From NCBI GenBank assembly GCA_037074615.1, contig CM073560.1, positions 8,129,501 through 8,193,500 on the forward strand: a stretch of 64,000 nucleotides of DNA, written 5' to 3'. The notes under the pieces are model-generated. The model had not been told where the DNA came from and ran no database searches. It saw only the letters and a program-made list of their open reading frames with translations. Of this stretch, positions 32,301 to 42,147 are shown piece after piece (position 1 is the first letter of the stretch; the number at the start of each line of letters is the position of its first letter). The stretch comes from Leucaena leucocephala. Taxonomy: Eukaryota > Streptophyta > Magnoliopsida > Fabales > Fabaceae. Position numbers and translations under genes: made by a program.

Positions 32301-32986
32301 TAGCGGTTATGCTGCCGGATTTCAGGCAGGAAAAGATGTAATAGAAATATGAGAATTTCATACATGCCCTGATGTATAATGACTTATTATTTAATAATAA
32401 TTGTTGTTTGGCATGTTTGACTGATATATGATGGATGTATGCCTATGTACGTAATGTTGGTTGCTGAAAATTAACGCTATGAACAGTAATACGTGGTGAC
32501 AGGGTCATGTTTGATAAATGATTAAAAATAGTAAATGGATGAATAAATGTACTAAATTTTTATGGTAAATAGTAGACATACCAAGATATAATTTGATATA
32601 TAAAAAGTCTCATTTGGATGTCTACACAAGGAGATATAAATTATCAAAGTTGGGACCAGAATGCTGGATTCAGGAGAAAAACGCTGGATGAACAGTAAAA
32701 TAGAAACGTTGACTGAAGTTGACTCGGTCAATTCATGGTCAACGAGTTATTTTTCCCTGAAAGATAATTGAGTTAGCTTCATTTAGCAATTGGAACCACT
32801 TCATTTATATTTTTCTAGAATTAGTTATGATTTTTCGAAGTCAGGTCACTCATCTGGAAGTTACACAGTGAACAGTACTCGATAAGAGTAAAACTCTAGA
32901 TTGAGAAATTGGACTTCAATGACCTTGAAAGTGGTTCTAAATGCTACTGAATGGTCCCTAAGACATACGAAAGTAAGGATGTTTCA
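29385..32986 (+). repeat. 3' LTR, complete (3602 bp)
   Basis: Starts TGTAACACCCC after the polypurine tract and ends GGATGTTTCA. It has two TGAGTCA motifs 13 bp apart (31434, 31447), a TATA box and the conserved 3' part. It lacks a GTCGCGAC array, unlike the LARD1 LTR. Long internal stretches look like mononucleotide-poor AT/GC mixed DNA without coding sense. Confidence 0.88.
31640..31647 (+). promoter_or_regulatory. TATA box
   Basis: TATAAATA followed by a C run, before the purine-rich leader of the LTR. Confidence 0.75.
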
Positions 32987-33402
32987 AGAAGCCTTGGGGA
33001 AACTATGGCAAAATGAAAACTCAAGCCAAGACAAAGAAGAATTCAAGCACTGGTGGAAAATTTACATTCGAAATCCCCATTTTTAAACCGGTCAATGCGA
33101 AGACTGTGTTAAAAAAATGACTGGTGGTATTTTTGTAAAAAATATGAAATATTTACTCCGTATTTACTCGTGACCGATGTGGAAAAATGTAGTCCAGTTT
33201 AGATGTTTACTTTCTACAGCGGATGTTATAGTGATCGATGTGGAAATATTTAGTCCGGTTTAGATTAACTCCGTCTGTATCCTTTCCCGCCATTTTATGT
33301 CAAGTCTTCTCAGACATGAGCATTAGTACGTAGTTCATCATGATCACCTTCTCCGATATCTGTTTTATACTTATTTCTTCTATCTTCTATCTTAACTCTC
33401 CA

Positions 33403-33738
33403 ATGGCTTCTTCCTCATCCACCCCTCCTTCTCCGCCTCACAAAACACAAAGAACTAATTTTGAAGAAAAAAATGTCTGTCATCATGATAACCCTTCAGT
33501 TCCTTCTCCTCCTCCCCTGCTCCAGTAATTGGTAGAGTGCCTGGAGGAACTCATCCCGCGCTTCAATGCCCTAGAGCGCTCGGTGGAAGAACTGGGCCTG
33601 AAAGTTGAGAGGATGAATCAACATTTCAGAGCCTTCCGTTCTAAAGTTCGTCGCCATCAACAGGATGATTTCTTTCATCCTGTTGTTGATCCCAATTTTG
33701 ACTCCCAAAACACTGACTCGGAAGAAGATGATGAGTGA
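33403..33738 (+). pseudogene. Small coiled-coil protein gene, copy 1 (nonsense codon)
   Basis: About 111 codons with one in-frame TAA at 33526-33528. It starts MASSSSTPPSPPHK, has a Ser/Pro-rich middle (VPSPPPL), then a Leu-patterned helical stretch with LEELI and LERSVEELGLKVERM consistent with a coiled coil, and an acidic C-terminus (SEEDDE). It is about 50% identical by eye to copy 2 at 34302-34628. I do not recognise the family. It lies between the CACTA left end and the transposase gene, so it may be an accessory protein of the transposon or a captured host gene. Confidence 0.6.
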
Positions 33739-34301
33739 AAACGGGGTCACCTGCCTTTCCCTATTCCCCACCTCCTTTTTGATGTAATGAAAAGAATGAG
33801 GAGACGATGATATTGTATTTATATAGATTTCAAGATGTAAAGTTTGATAGTAAAGTTTAATTTGAATGAATGTGTCTAACAAGTTTCTTGTTCTGCATAC
33901 GTATATACGTTGCTGATGATCCGTTTATTTTTCATCTAAATCCCACTTCTAAACCGTCACTGAGGAGAAGACGGTTTAAAAAAAATTAAATTTTTACACT
34001 GGTTTTAAAAGTAACCGATTTAAAATATAAACACCCGGTGCAGATTAGCTTCATCCTATCTGCCTCTTCAGTTTTCTGTCTATGCTTTCCCGCCCGCTTT
34101 CTTTATTCTTCAGACCGTTCATTTCACTTCTTCAGTTCCCAATGTTTGTAGTCATTATGATAGAAGGCCAATTGCATTCTTCTATATTCTTATTGATCAT
34201 GAACCATATATATATATATACCATTCCTATGATCGATCTGTATATTTTGTCTTATCACTTTATCTCTGTTTTATTTTCTTTTCATCTATCTGACTCCTCC
34301 A

Positions 34302-34628
34302 ATGGCCTCTTCCTCACGCTCGCCTCCTTCTCCGCCCCACAAAAGAAACAGAGATGACTTTGAAGACAAACATCCTGATCCTCACCCTTCTGTTCCTTCT
34401 CCTCCTCCCCTGGTTATGACTCTGATAGAGCGCCTTAAGGAACTCATACTGTGCTTCAATGGGCTGGAGGACTCCGTGGAAGAACTGAATCAGAAAGTTG
34501 ACAGACTGAAAGCAAGTTTAAGAGATTTCTGCTCAGAAGTTTGTCGCCATCAACCCCGTGATAGCTTCTTTAATCCTGTTGATCTCACCCAATCTAATGA
34601 TTCCCAAAACTCCGAGTCTGATGAGTAG
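34302..34628 (+). CDS. Small coiled-coil protein, copy 2 (108 aa)
   Basis: An intact frame, MASSSRSPPSPPHKRNRDDF at the start, a Pro-rich VPSPPPL block, a helical stretch about residues 45-80 (LIERLKELI, LEDSVEELNQKVDRLKASL) with hydrophobic residues at heptad-like spacing, and an acidic tail. No signal peptide or membrane segment. The upstream DNA of both copies shares TTTCCCGCC and a run-up to the start codon (CTCCAATGGC), so gene and promoter were duplicated together. In plant CACTA elements the second product (TnpA-like) is a DNA-binding partner of the transposase; this protein is much shorter and that link is only a guess. Confidence 0.6.
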   Translation: MASSSRSPPSPPHKRNRDDFEDKHPDPHPSVPSPPPLVMTLIERLKELILCFNGLEDSVEELNQKVDRLKASLRDFCSEVCRHQPRDSFFNPVDLTQSNDSQNSESDE

Positions 34629-35063
34629 TGAAAGATTGCAACTTTTATATATTCTGATATATATTTTTTTGTGTAAAATTTGATGACATAGTAGGGTCTA
34701 TCACTTAAAAAAATTGATATATTTTACACCGGTTTATATATAGTGGCCGGTGTAAAATATACTCTCTACAACTGTTATATATATCTACACCGGTGTAACA
34801 TTTTGTCTGGTGTATATTTTCTTACAAAATAAACTTTTTTTTTTATTTTTTTTACCAAATACTCTTTTATTTGGTATATTTCTCGCGCCTTCCATCTGTC
34901 ATTTTTCCCTGGTTCGCGCATTAAGTCTTCTCGACGCTTCACAGACAGTGAGTTTTGTTTTGAACTCCTCTCGAGAACTGAAAAATTTATTCTCTCCATG
35001 CATTAGCTGCAACGTAATGGTTTCTTGTTTTCTATTTTTCTAGTTTCTTAGTCTTCCACAAAT

Positions 35064-35744
35064 ATGGATCATAGTTGGATAAATGCTAAACGAACAAGTG
35101 TTGAGTATGCTGAGGGGGTGAAGGAGTTTTTGGATTTTGCTAAACGGAATGGTGATGATGACAATGGAAGGTTTTATTGTCCTTATGTGAGTTGTTTGAA
35201 TGAGAGGAAACAAAGTCCTGCTGATATTTACACTCATCTAATTTGTGAGGTATTTTGCAAGAGTTACACAGTATGGGTATGGCATGGTGAACAGGTGGAA
35301 CAGACCTTTGACGATGACATGGGTACTGATGATCGAGTAGAGGACATGATTTGTGATGTTGGAGAAGATGCTTTTATGCGGTCACATGCATATGGTAATA
35401 TGTGCAATGATGCAGAAAAGCCTCTATACCCAAAGTGCAGAAAATACAACCTGTTGAATGCGGTGTTGAGATTGGTAAGTGTGAAAGCTCGGCATGGGTG
35501 GAGTGATAGTGGTTTTTCAGAATTGGTTGAGTTGTTACAGGACATATTTCTTGAAGAAAATAGTTACCCAAACGCTACTATGATGCGAAGAAAATAATAG
35601 GTCCTTTAGGCATGCAGTATAGAAAGATTCATGCATGCCCAAATGATTGCATATTGTATAGGAAAGATTTTGAAGATGAGGAGAAGTGTCCAATATGTAA
35701 GATACCAAGGTACAAATCAAACAACTCTCCTGCCAAGTTGTTAT
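35064..35744 (+). pseudogene. CACTA transposase, N-terminal part
   Basis: Opens MDHSWINAKR and matches the transposase-associated domain (PF13963) by eye: 'EGVKEFLDFA', the Cys-containing 'YCPYVSCLN', and 'YTVWVWHGE'. After about residue 170 the frame shifts by one base near 35570. The expected start of the Transposase_21 domain (YYDAKK, IHACPNDCILYRK, CPICKIPRY) continues one frame over until an LTR begins at 35745. The protein would bind and cut the element ends; here it is dead because of the frameshift, the LTR and the loss of the catalytic centre. Confidence 0.85.
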
Positions 35745-38366
35745 TGTAACACCCTAATTTTTAGGCTAGAGATGCCAGAAAGAGAAATCAATGGTATAAT
35801 CGTAATTATGGGAAAGATCGGGCTGGTAGCCGATGAGTACCATATTTTGCCAGAAAATAGAGAAAATTATGCTGATCATTTCACTGAACTGTGAAATGTG
35901 CATATGAGGTCTCTATGTGTATGAAAGAATTAGAAATGTGACCAGGGGTAAAATGGTCATTTTTGGAAAAATGTGCGCGGGAGCGTTCAGGCCAAAATAG
36001 CCCGGTCCAGATAAAATATCTGAAAATACCGAAAGATAGAGAAAAGGATTCCGGATTGAATGATGTAACACAAAATTTTGATTTGAGGTCCCGATTTTTC
36101 TGTAAAAATTCTCGAAGATGGGAAATTACAGTTATAATCGGTAAAGGAAAGGCAGTCCGAATAGAGATGATCGGACTATGGCCAGAGGCCATACAGTGTT
36201 GTCTAAGGCCCGTAGTGACACCAGGGAAGCCCAGGCCCATAATATCAGTTCAGTGGTAGGTGGGCCAGTGTCCGGCAGAACCCCGGAAAAGTGCAAAATT
36301 ACGAAAATGCCCCTGTGTTGTACAAAAGTGTAGTAGATGAATGAAGGGCATTTTGGTAATTCTGGACAGGCCCAGAAGCCAAGGTACATACAGATAAAGT
36401 TACTGAGAGTCAGTATATACCCTGACAGAGTACAGAAGGGTATGAAATGACGATTTTACCCTTAGGGTTAAAATAGTGCAAGAAAGGGCACCCAAGGGTA
36501 TTTTGGTAATTTGCCAAGGGCTGTTTCTTGGGAATCGAGCCATCAGAGTACTTGAGCTTGATCAGGATCCAAGACAACATTCCCAGAGCCCAAAAACGTA
36601 GCCTATGAAGTATGTGGGAAAAAGTGGCATTAAAATATTATTTTAATGTTGTTTCAATAAAGTAAAGTTACTCGGTCGGCACGATAACCGAGGAGACGAT
36701 CAGATAAAATCCTGGATTTATCTGGATAGCATTGGAAGGCGTGAAAGGTCCCTTCCAGGTGCCACATGGCGCAATCTTAAAGGCAGAAGAAAAAGTTGAG
36801 GACACGTATTACGAGGCAAGATACTGGACCGGTGAGTCAGCATGCTGAGTCAGCTGCTGAGGTGTCCAGGATTTCAGACATGTGATAAATGTGGCGCTGA
36901 GGTGTCCTGGTGAGGTGTCCCAATGATGTCATGCATGATGCAGTAAAGGAGGAATTAAGAAAAATAGGAAAATCCAGAAAAAACCAGGACCGCCGGATCA
37001 AAGTTCATGGTAATTACAGAAATGCCATTGGAGGAGGTTATAAATACCCCCGTTTTCCTTCATATGCCACGACCTAAGGTGCTTTTAGAGAGAGGAGGAG
37101 GTGTTAGAGAGAGAAAGTGAGAGGAAGAAAGAAAGAAAGGAAGTTCTGGCGGAGCTGGAAGCAGAATAGAGATAGTAGAGCTCTGCTGAGCCTTTGAGGT
37201 AGTAACTAATCCTAGCTTTTATGTAATGGCTTTGTGATTTGTTGTGCTATTGTTTGGTTGGATTGTTGTCTTATATGTTATGTCTGAAGCTCTGCTATAA
37301 TGCTATGATCATATGTTATTAAGCATGGAAGCACGCGGCATACTTATCTGTACACAATCACAAGCAAGCACTGTCACTCTGCATTACATATATTGTTATG
37401 ATTGTTGCTACTGAGATTCCCCCGAATCTCATCCCAATAAGTAAACCATTACAGGGGAGGTTATGTCAAAATGAATTCTGGGAATTTTAAGAGATGCCGT
37501 TATGCTGCCGAAATTATGACAAGATAAGGAAAGCAGCTGATACATACTGTGTACGTAGGTACTGTCTAAGGAGGCTGGAAGTGAGTGGACCTAGCCGGTT
37601 CATCCAGTCTTTCCTGGGTACTTACGTAGAATGGTAGTTCTCACGGGAATTACCGAATCGGTACAAGATCAGTTACTTTCTGAAGATGAAGCGTAGCGGT
37701 TATGCTGCCGGATTTCAGGCAGGAAAAGATGTAATAGAGATATGAGAATTTATGTACATGACTGGATGTAAAACAACTTATTAATTAATAATAATTGTTG
37801 TTTGGCATGTTTGACTGATATATGATGGATGTATGCCTATGTATGTAACGTTGGTTGCTGAAAATTAACACTATGAACAGTAATCCGTGGGGACATGAGG
37901 ATGTTTGATCCATAATTAAAAATAGTAAATGGATGAATAAATGTATGAAATTTTTAAGGTAGATAGTATACATACCAAGATTCGATTTGATATATAGTAT
38001 GACTCATTTGGATGTCTACGTAAGGAGATATAAATTATCAAAGTTGGGACCAGAATGCTGGATTCAGGAGAAAAACGTTGGATGAACAGTAAAGTTTTAA
38101 CGTTGACTGACGTTGACTTGGTCAATGAATTTCCAACGAGTTATTTTTATATGAAATATAATTGAGTTAGCTTCATTTATCAATTGGAATCACTTCGTTT
38201 CGATTTTTCTATAATTAGTTATGATTTTTCGAAGTCAGGTCACTCATCTGGAATTTTCATAGTGAACAGTACTCGATAAGAGTAAAACTCCAGATTAAGG
38301 AATTGGACTTCAATAACCTTGAAAGTGGTTCTAAATGCTACTGAATGGTCCCTACGACATATGAAA
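35745..38366 (+). repeat. LTR inserted in the CACTA transposase, right end trimmed
   Basis: Starts TGTAACACCC at 35745 and follows the LTR at 29385-32986, with about 1 kb missing internally (junction near 36260). It stops about 13 bp before the usual GGATGTTTCA end and runs straight into transposase sequence. No internal region accompanies it. Confidence 0.82.
37039..37046 (+). promoter_or_regulatory. TATA box
   Basis: TATAAATA followed by a C run. Confidence 0.7.
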
Positions 38367-38862
38367 GGAAGCTATCATGTTGAAGAGACTAACATTTTGT
38401 CCAAGGCTGAGAGAAGAAGTATTTGTGAGTGTTTGCAAGGAATCAAAGTTCCCTCTGGGTACTCATCTAATCTTAAGAGGATTATGTCCATGAAAGATTT
38501 GAAATTAGTAGGTTAAAAGTCTCATGATTGTCATGTATTGATGCAACAATTACTCCTAGTGGCTGTTTGAGGAATCCTTTAAGATGATTTGAGACACATT
38601 GTAACCCGACTTTGCTTCTTCTTTAATGCTATATGTGGCAAAGTCTTTGAGACTGAAAAGTTGAAGGAATTGGAGCACGAGGGTTATGTTATTTTGTGCC
38701 AGCTTGAAAAACAGTTTCTTCCTGCCTTTTTTGACATCATGGTACACCTCATCGTTCATCTAGTACGAGAGATAAAACTGTGTGGCCCTGTATACTTATG
38801 ATGGATGTACCCATTTGAAAGATACATGAAAATCCTTAAAGGGTATATAAAGAATCCAAATC
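38367..38862 (+). pseudogene. CACTA transposase, C-terminal part (DUF4218-like)
   Basis: In one frame: GSYHVEE, a VPSGYSSNL block, KSHDCHVLMQQLL, FFNAICGKV, FFDIMVHLIVHLVREI, and WMYPFERYMKILKGY, the order seen in DUF4218 of plant CACTA transposases. At least four stop codons interrupt it (for example within 38514-38516 and near 38799-38801), some at former CGA codons. The catalytic Transposase_21 middle part is missing between this piece and 35744. Confidence 0.85.
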
Positions 38863-39304
38863 GTAACATCCCGATTTTTGGTCTAGGAGAACTGGGGGGT
38901 AGTCTGATATGGGCAGGCTGCTAAACCCGTAGTCCCAGGGTAGTAATATGATATGGGCGGATTACTTACCTATATTTTGTAGGAATCCAAGGGATGAGCT
39001 AAGTCCTTTAGGATTTAAAGATGAGTTAAGTCTTTAACCTACAGAATAGGGATAGTTCACCTAGGTTCAAAATGAGGAATGTGAGGAATATCCTAAGTCT
39101 TAAGCCTAGGAATTCTGCAGGTAGCTTGCTATGGGCTGGCTTCTGTGTAAGATAACCTGATATGGGCGGGTTGTCGAGCCTTTCAATTAACAATGACTCC
39201 TGAAGAGTTTAGGGGATGAGTTATTGAAAGAGAATTTCTAGACCTTAAGATGAGGGATGAGAAGATGAGGTTAAGATGCCAGAAAGAGGATTCAGTGGCA
39301 TAAT
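38863..39304 (+). repeat. LTR start fragment
   Basis: Begins (C/T)GTAACATCCCGATTTTTGG and matches the first ~440 bp of LTRs B and C. It ends after 'ggcataat', where another LTR begins. Confidence 0.75.
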
Positions 39305-39446
39305 TGTAACATCCCAATTTTCAAGCCTAGAGATGCAGGGAGTAGCCTGAGATTGAGAGAATACCAGACCCCTTTTGGGCAGGAGTCCAAGTGGTAGAAT
39401 GGCTATTTTGGGATAAAGATTGGAAAGTCAAGTGTTGACCATGTTG

Positions 39447-39671
39447 GTCGCGACTTTAGAGTATTATGGTCGCGACTAATATTGGCAGAGAGGTATGGTC
39501 GCGACGGAAAGATATGTGTGTCGCGACTAAATGACTAATTGAGCCTGGTTACGACTAGAAAATGATGTGGTCACGACTAGATTATGTTGAGGTCGCGACT
39601 AGATGGTTTTATGGTCGCGACTAATGAACACAGAAAGGGTAGGTCGTGATCAAATGATGTTAGGTTGCGAC
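39447..39671 (+). repeat. GTCGCGAC array 10 (LTR)
   Basis: Copies start at 39447, 39469, 39498, 39520, 39548, 39570, 39592, 39614, 39643 and 39664; intervals 22, 29, 22, 28, 22, 22, 22, 29, 21. The 29-bp units carry CAGAGAG or CAGAAAG. Confidence 0.9.
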
Positions 39672-40224
39672 TATGTAATGAGAAAGATGTTAGATGTATG
39701 GGCTAAGAGTTATGAAGGTTCAAGAGAGATAGTTACCCGGTTGGAGATAGAACTGGGGAAAAGGTCAGATAGAGATAGTCAAGAAAGGCTATCTGGATAG
39801 TTAACCAGGGTCAGGGAATACTCTGGTAAGATGAGAGAAGCTAATATCGCCCCTAGACCTATTAAAGTAAATAAAGAGGAACAAAGGGAATTTTGGTAAT
39901 TTACCAAGGGATGCGTCTTGGGAATTGAGCCATTAGAGTACTTGGGCTTGATCAGAGATCCACGATGGTATTCCAGAGGCCCAAAAACGTGGCCCAGTAG
40001 TGATGTGAGCAAAAGTGGCATTAAAATGATGTTTCAATAACTTTTCTATAAAGTAAAGTTACTCGGTTGGCACGATAACCGAGGAGGTGATCAGATAGAG
40101 TCTTGGACTTATCTGGATAGCATTGGATGGCGTGAAGGGTGCCACCTTGGCACCACATGGCACTGATCTGGAGGGAGCAGATAAAGCTAAGGACACGTAT
40201 TACGGTGTAAGACTCTAAACTAGT

Positions 40225-40323
40225 AAGTCAGCAGGCTGAGTCAGCAAGTAATCATGAAAGGCACTGAGTCAGCATGGCGAGTCAGCATGCTGAGTCAGCA
40301 GGTAATTATGAAAGGCTAAGTCA
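40225..40323 (+). promoter_or_regulatory. TGAGTCA cluster in the LTR upstream region
   Basis: TGAGTCA at 40237, 40265 and 40291, CGAGTCA at 40278, and AAGTCA/TAAGTCA near 40225 and 40317; the central three are 13 bp apart. TGAGTCA is the GCN4-type site bound by plant bZIP factors. The cluster lies about 110-200 bp upstream of the TATA box, where an enhancer would be expected. Confidence 0.55.
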
Positions 40324-40428
40324 GCATGATGATGCAGTAAAGGAAATAAAGAAAATAGGAAATTCTAGAAAAACCGTGGCCACAGGATTAGAGTTCTTGG
40401 AAATTACAGAATTGCCATTGGGAGAAAC

Positions 40429-40436
40429 TATAAATA
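40429..40436 (+). promoter_or_regulatory. TATA box
   Basis: TATAAATA followed by a C run. Confidence 0.7.
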
Positions 40437-40890
40437 CCCCCTTCCCCCATTCATTTGGCTTCACGCATGGGCAAGGAAGAGAGAGAGAAAGAATAGAGAG
40501 AAGGAGGAAGAAAGAAAGATAGGAAAGAAGAAAGGAAGGAAGGAAGTTCTGGTGGAGCTGGAAGCAGTATAGTGATAGTAGAGTTCTGCTAAGCTAGCCA
40601 GGTAGTAACTAATCATAGCTTTTATGTAATGGCTTTGTGATTTGTTGTGCTATTGTTTGGTTGGATTGTTGTCCTATATGTTATGCTTGAAGCTCTATTA
40701 CAATGCTATGATCATATGTTATTGAATATGGAAGCACGCAGCATACTTATCTTTACACAATCACAAGCAAGCACTATCACTCTGCATTACATATATTGTT
40801 ATGATTGTTACTACTGAGATTCCCCCGAATCAGTACAGCTAGTATAGCTTCCGCAAGTGTACTCTGAGGAGTCTAAGGCAGGATGTTTCA

Positions 40891-42147
40891 TTATAGTCCT
40901 TGGGAGCACGAAATTAAAGAGAATGGAGGGGGTATTTATAGCCAAATTTTGGCACTCTTGGGACTAAATTATCCCTTCTTTTTCTAATTATTACATAGCC
41001 TTAATCTTCCATCTCATTGGTTAATTAATTCCTTAATCACCATTAACTTAATTCTTACATTATTTTAATAAATTGAAGCACATGTGTCCAAACTCTTCTT
41101 TCTTGTTCTTGGTTGCCATGTGTCCTTGGTGTGGGTCCCACAAGGACACCTTACAAGCCAACTCACCTTATCTCTTGCTTTTCTTTAATTTCTTTCTTTT
41201 TAAAATTCATAAATTATCCAAAAATTTACTTAAGCTCTAAAACTTGCTCTTGGGCTTTTTGGGCTTCTATATATGATGCCACTTTGAGCCACTATTGGGT
41301 CCAATTATTAATTGGCACAAATCCCAATGCACTTCCTATTATTTTTCTATACCGATATCCTTAAATTATCCTAATTTTTAAGATAAATTCTATAGAGATC
41401 TTTAATGATTCTAAATTTTTTATAAATTAATTCTAATATAAAATAAATTTCTCACAAAGTCTCGTAATTTTTTGAGACTCAGAAGTCTTGATAAAAATTC
41501 ATACATCTTCTTTAAATCCTTTATTGGTGTCCTTTTTTACCTTAAATTCTCTAATTAATTCTACTGGACTCATTTTTGACTTCTGTTAGTTTCATAAATT
41601 CTTATATTAATTATAAGAATTTACTATAAAATTTTATCTAATTTTGAAGTCCGAAAGATATTGTACTAATTTCCATACTTAGGAGATTAATATCAATTAA
41701 TTATGATAGATATGCGTGGCCCAATTTTCATCCTCTATTTACCGGTAAAATTTGGGAACAAAATATTTTCAGGCAATTTTGGGCATTTTCTGGCTCAACT
41801 TTCTATAATTACCATTTTGCTCCGAACTCTTAAAAATTACACTTTAGTCCCTCAGCTTTTCATAATTACACTTAATGGCCCACAACTTATGTCTGCTTCC
41901 ATTTTGCACCATGGAGCTTTTAGGATTTTCACCTTAGTCCCTTTCTTTTTCAAAATGACCATTATGCCCTTGGAACTTTCATTAATTACAATTTAGCCCC
42001 TTTGGCTTTACAACTTTATACCTTCTCTCTTTCTTTGGTTTAAAACTTATCTAATCATTATCTTTTCTTCTAATTACCATCCTAATCCTTTCATAACCTC
42101 TTTCCTCTATCAGTCTTATATATATAGGGAAAATTTGGGATTTTATA
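40891..42147 (-). repeat. Element D: AT-rich diverged LTR
   Basis: Minus-strand TATA box at 40933-40940, and a start near 42147 (TATAAAATCCC) that corresponds to TGTAACATCCC. Next to it the internal landmark 'aaatttcgtcctcgaaatt' is kept. The high AT content and lost ends mark it as an old member. Its left end is lost at 40890. Confidence 0.6.
40933..40940 (-). promoter_or_regulatory. TATA box of element D LTR
   Basis: Minus-strand TATAAATA before a C run. Confidence 0.55.

Larger units (their letters stand above)
33048..38862 (+). mobile_element. CACTA (En/Spm-type) transposon, broken and lacking its right end
   Basis: The left end CACTGGTGGAAAA at 33048 is a known CACTA terminal form, preceded by AAG. 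Subterminal repeats follow, such as GATGTGGAAA with CGGTTTAGA, and CACCGGTTTA/ACACCGGTGTAA near 34725-34800. Transposase pieces lie at 35064-35744 and 38367-38862, split by an LTR at 35745-38366. No TTTTCCACCAGTG right end is present; an LTR fragment replaces it at 38863. Confidence 0.8.
39305..40890 (+). repeat. LTR of LARD1 type (1586 bp)
   Basis: TGTAACATCCC at 39305 to GGATGTTTCA at 40890, with GTCGCGAC array 10, an expanded TGAGTCA cluster and a TATA box. The flanks (ATAAT left, TTATA right) do not match and no PBS follows, so it is not a clean solo LTR. Confidence 0.8.

Noticed and set aside
33340..33528. Upstream Met at 33340 as start of the small coiled-coil gene
   Set aside because: Copy 2 starts at the equivalent of 33403 (MASSS), and similarity begins there.
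39305..40890. Clean solo LTR
   Set aside because: The flanks ATAAT and TTATA do not match and the sequence left and right does not join into one known element.
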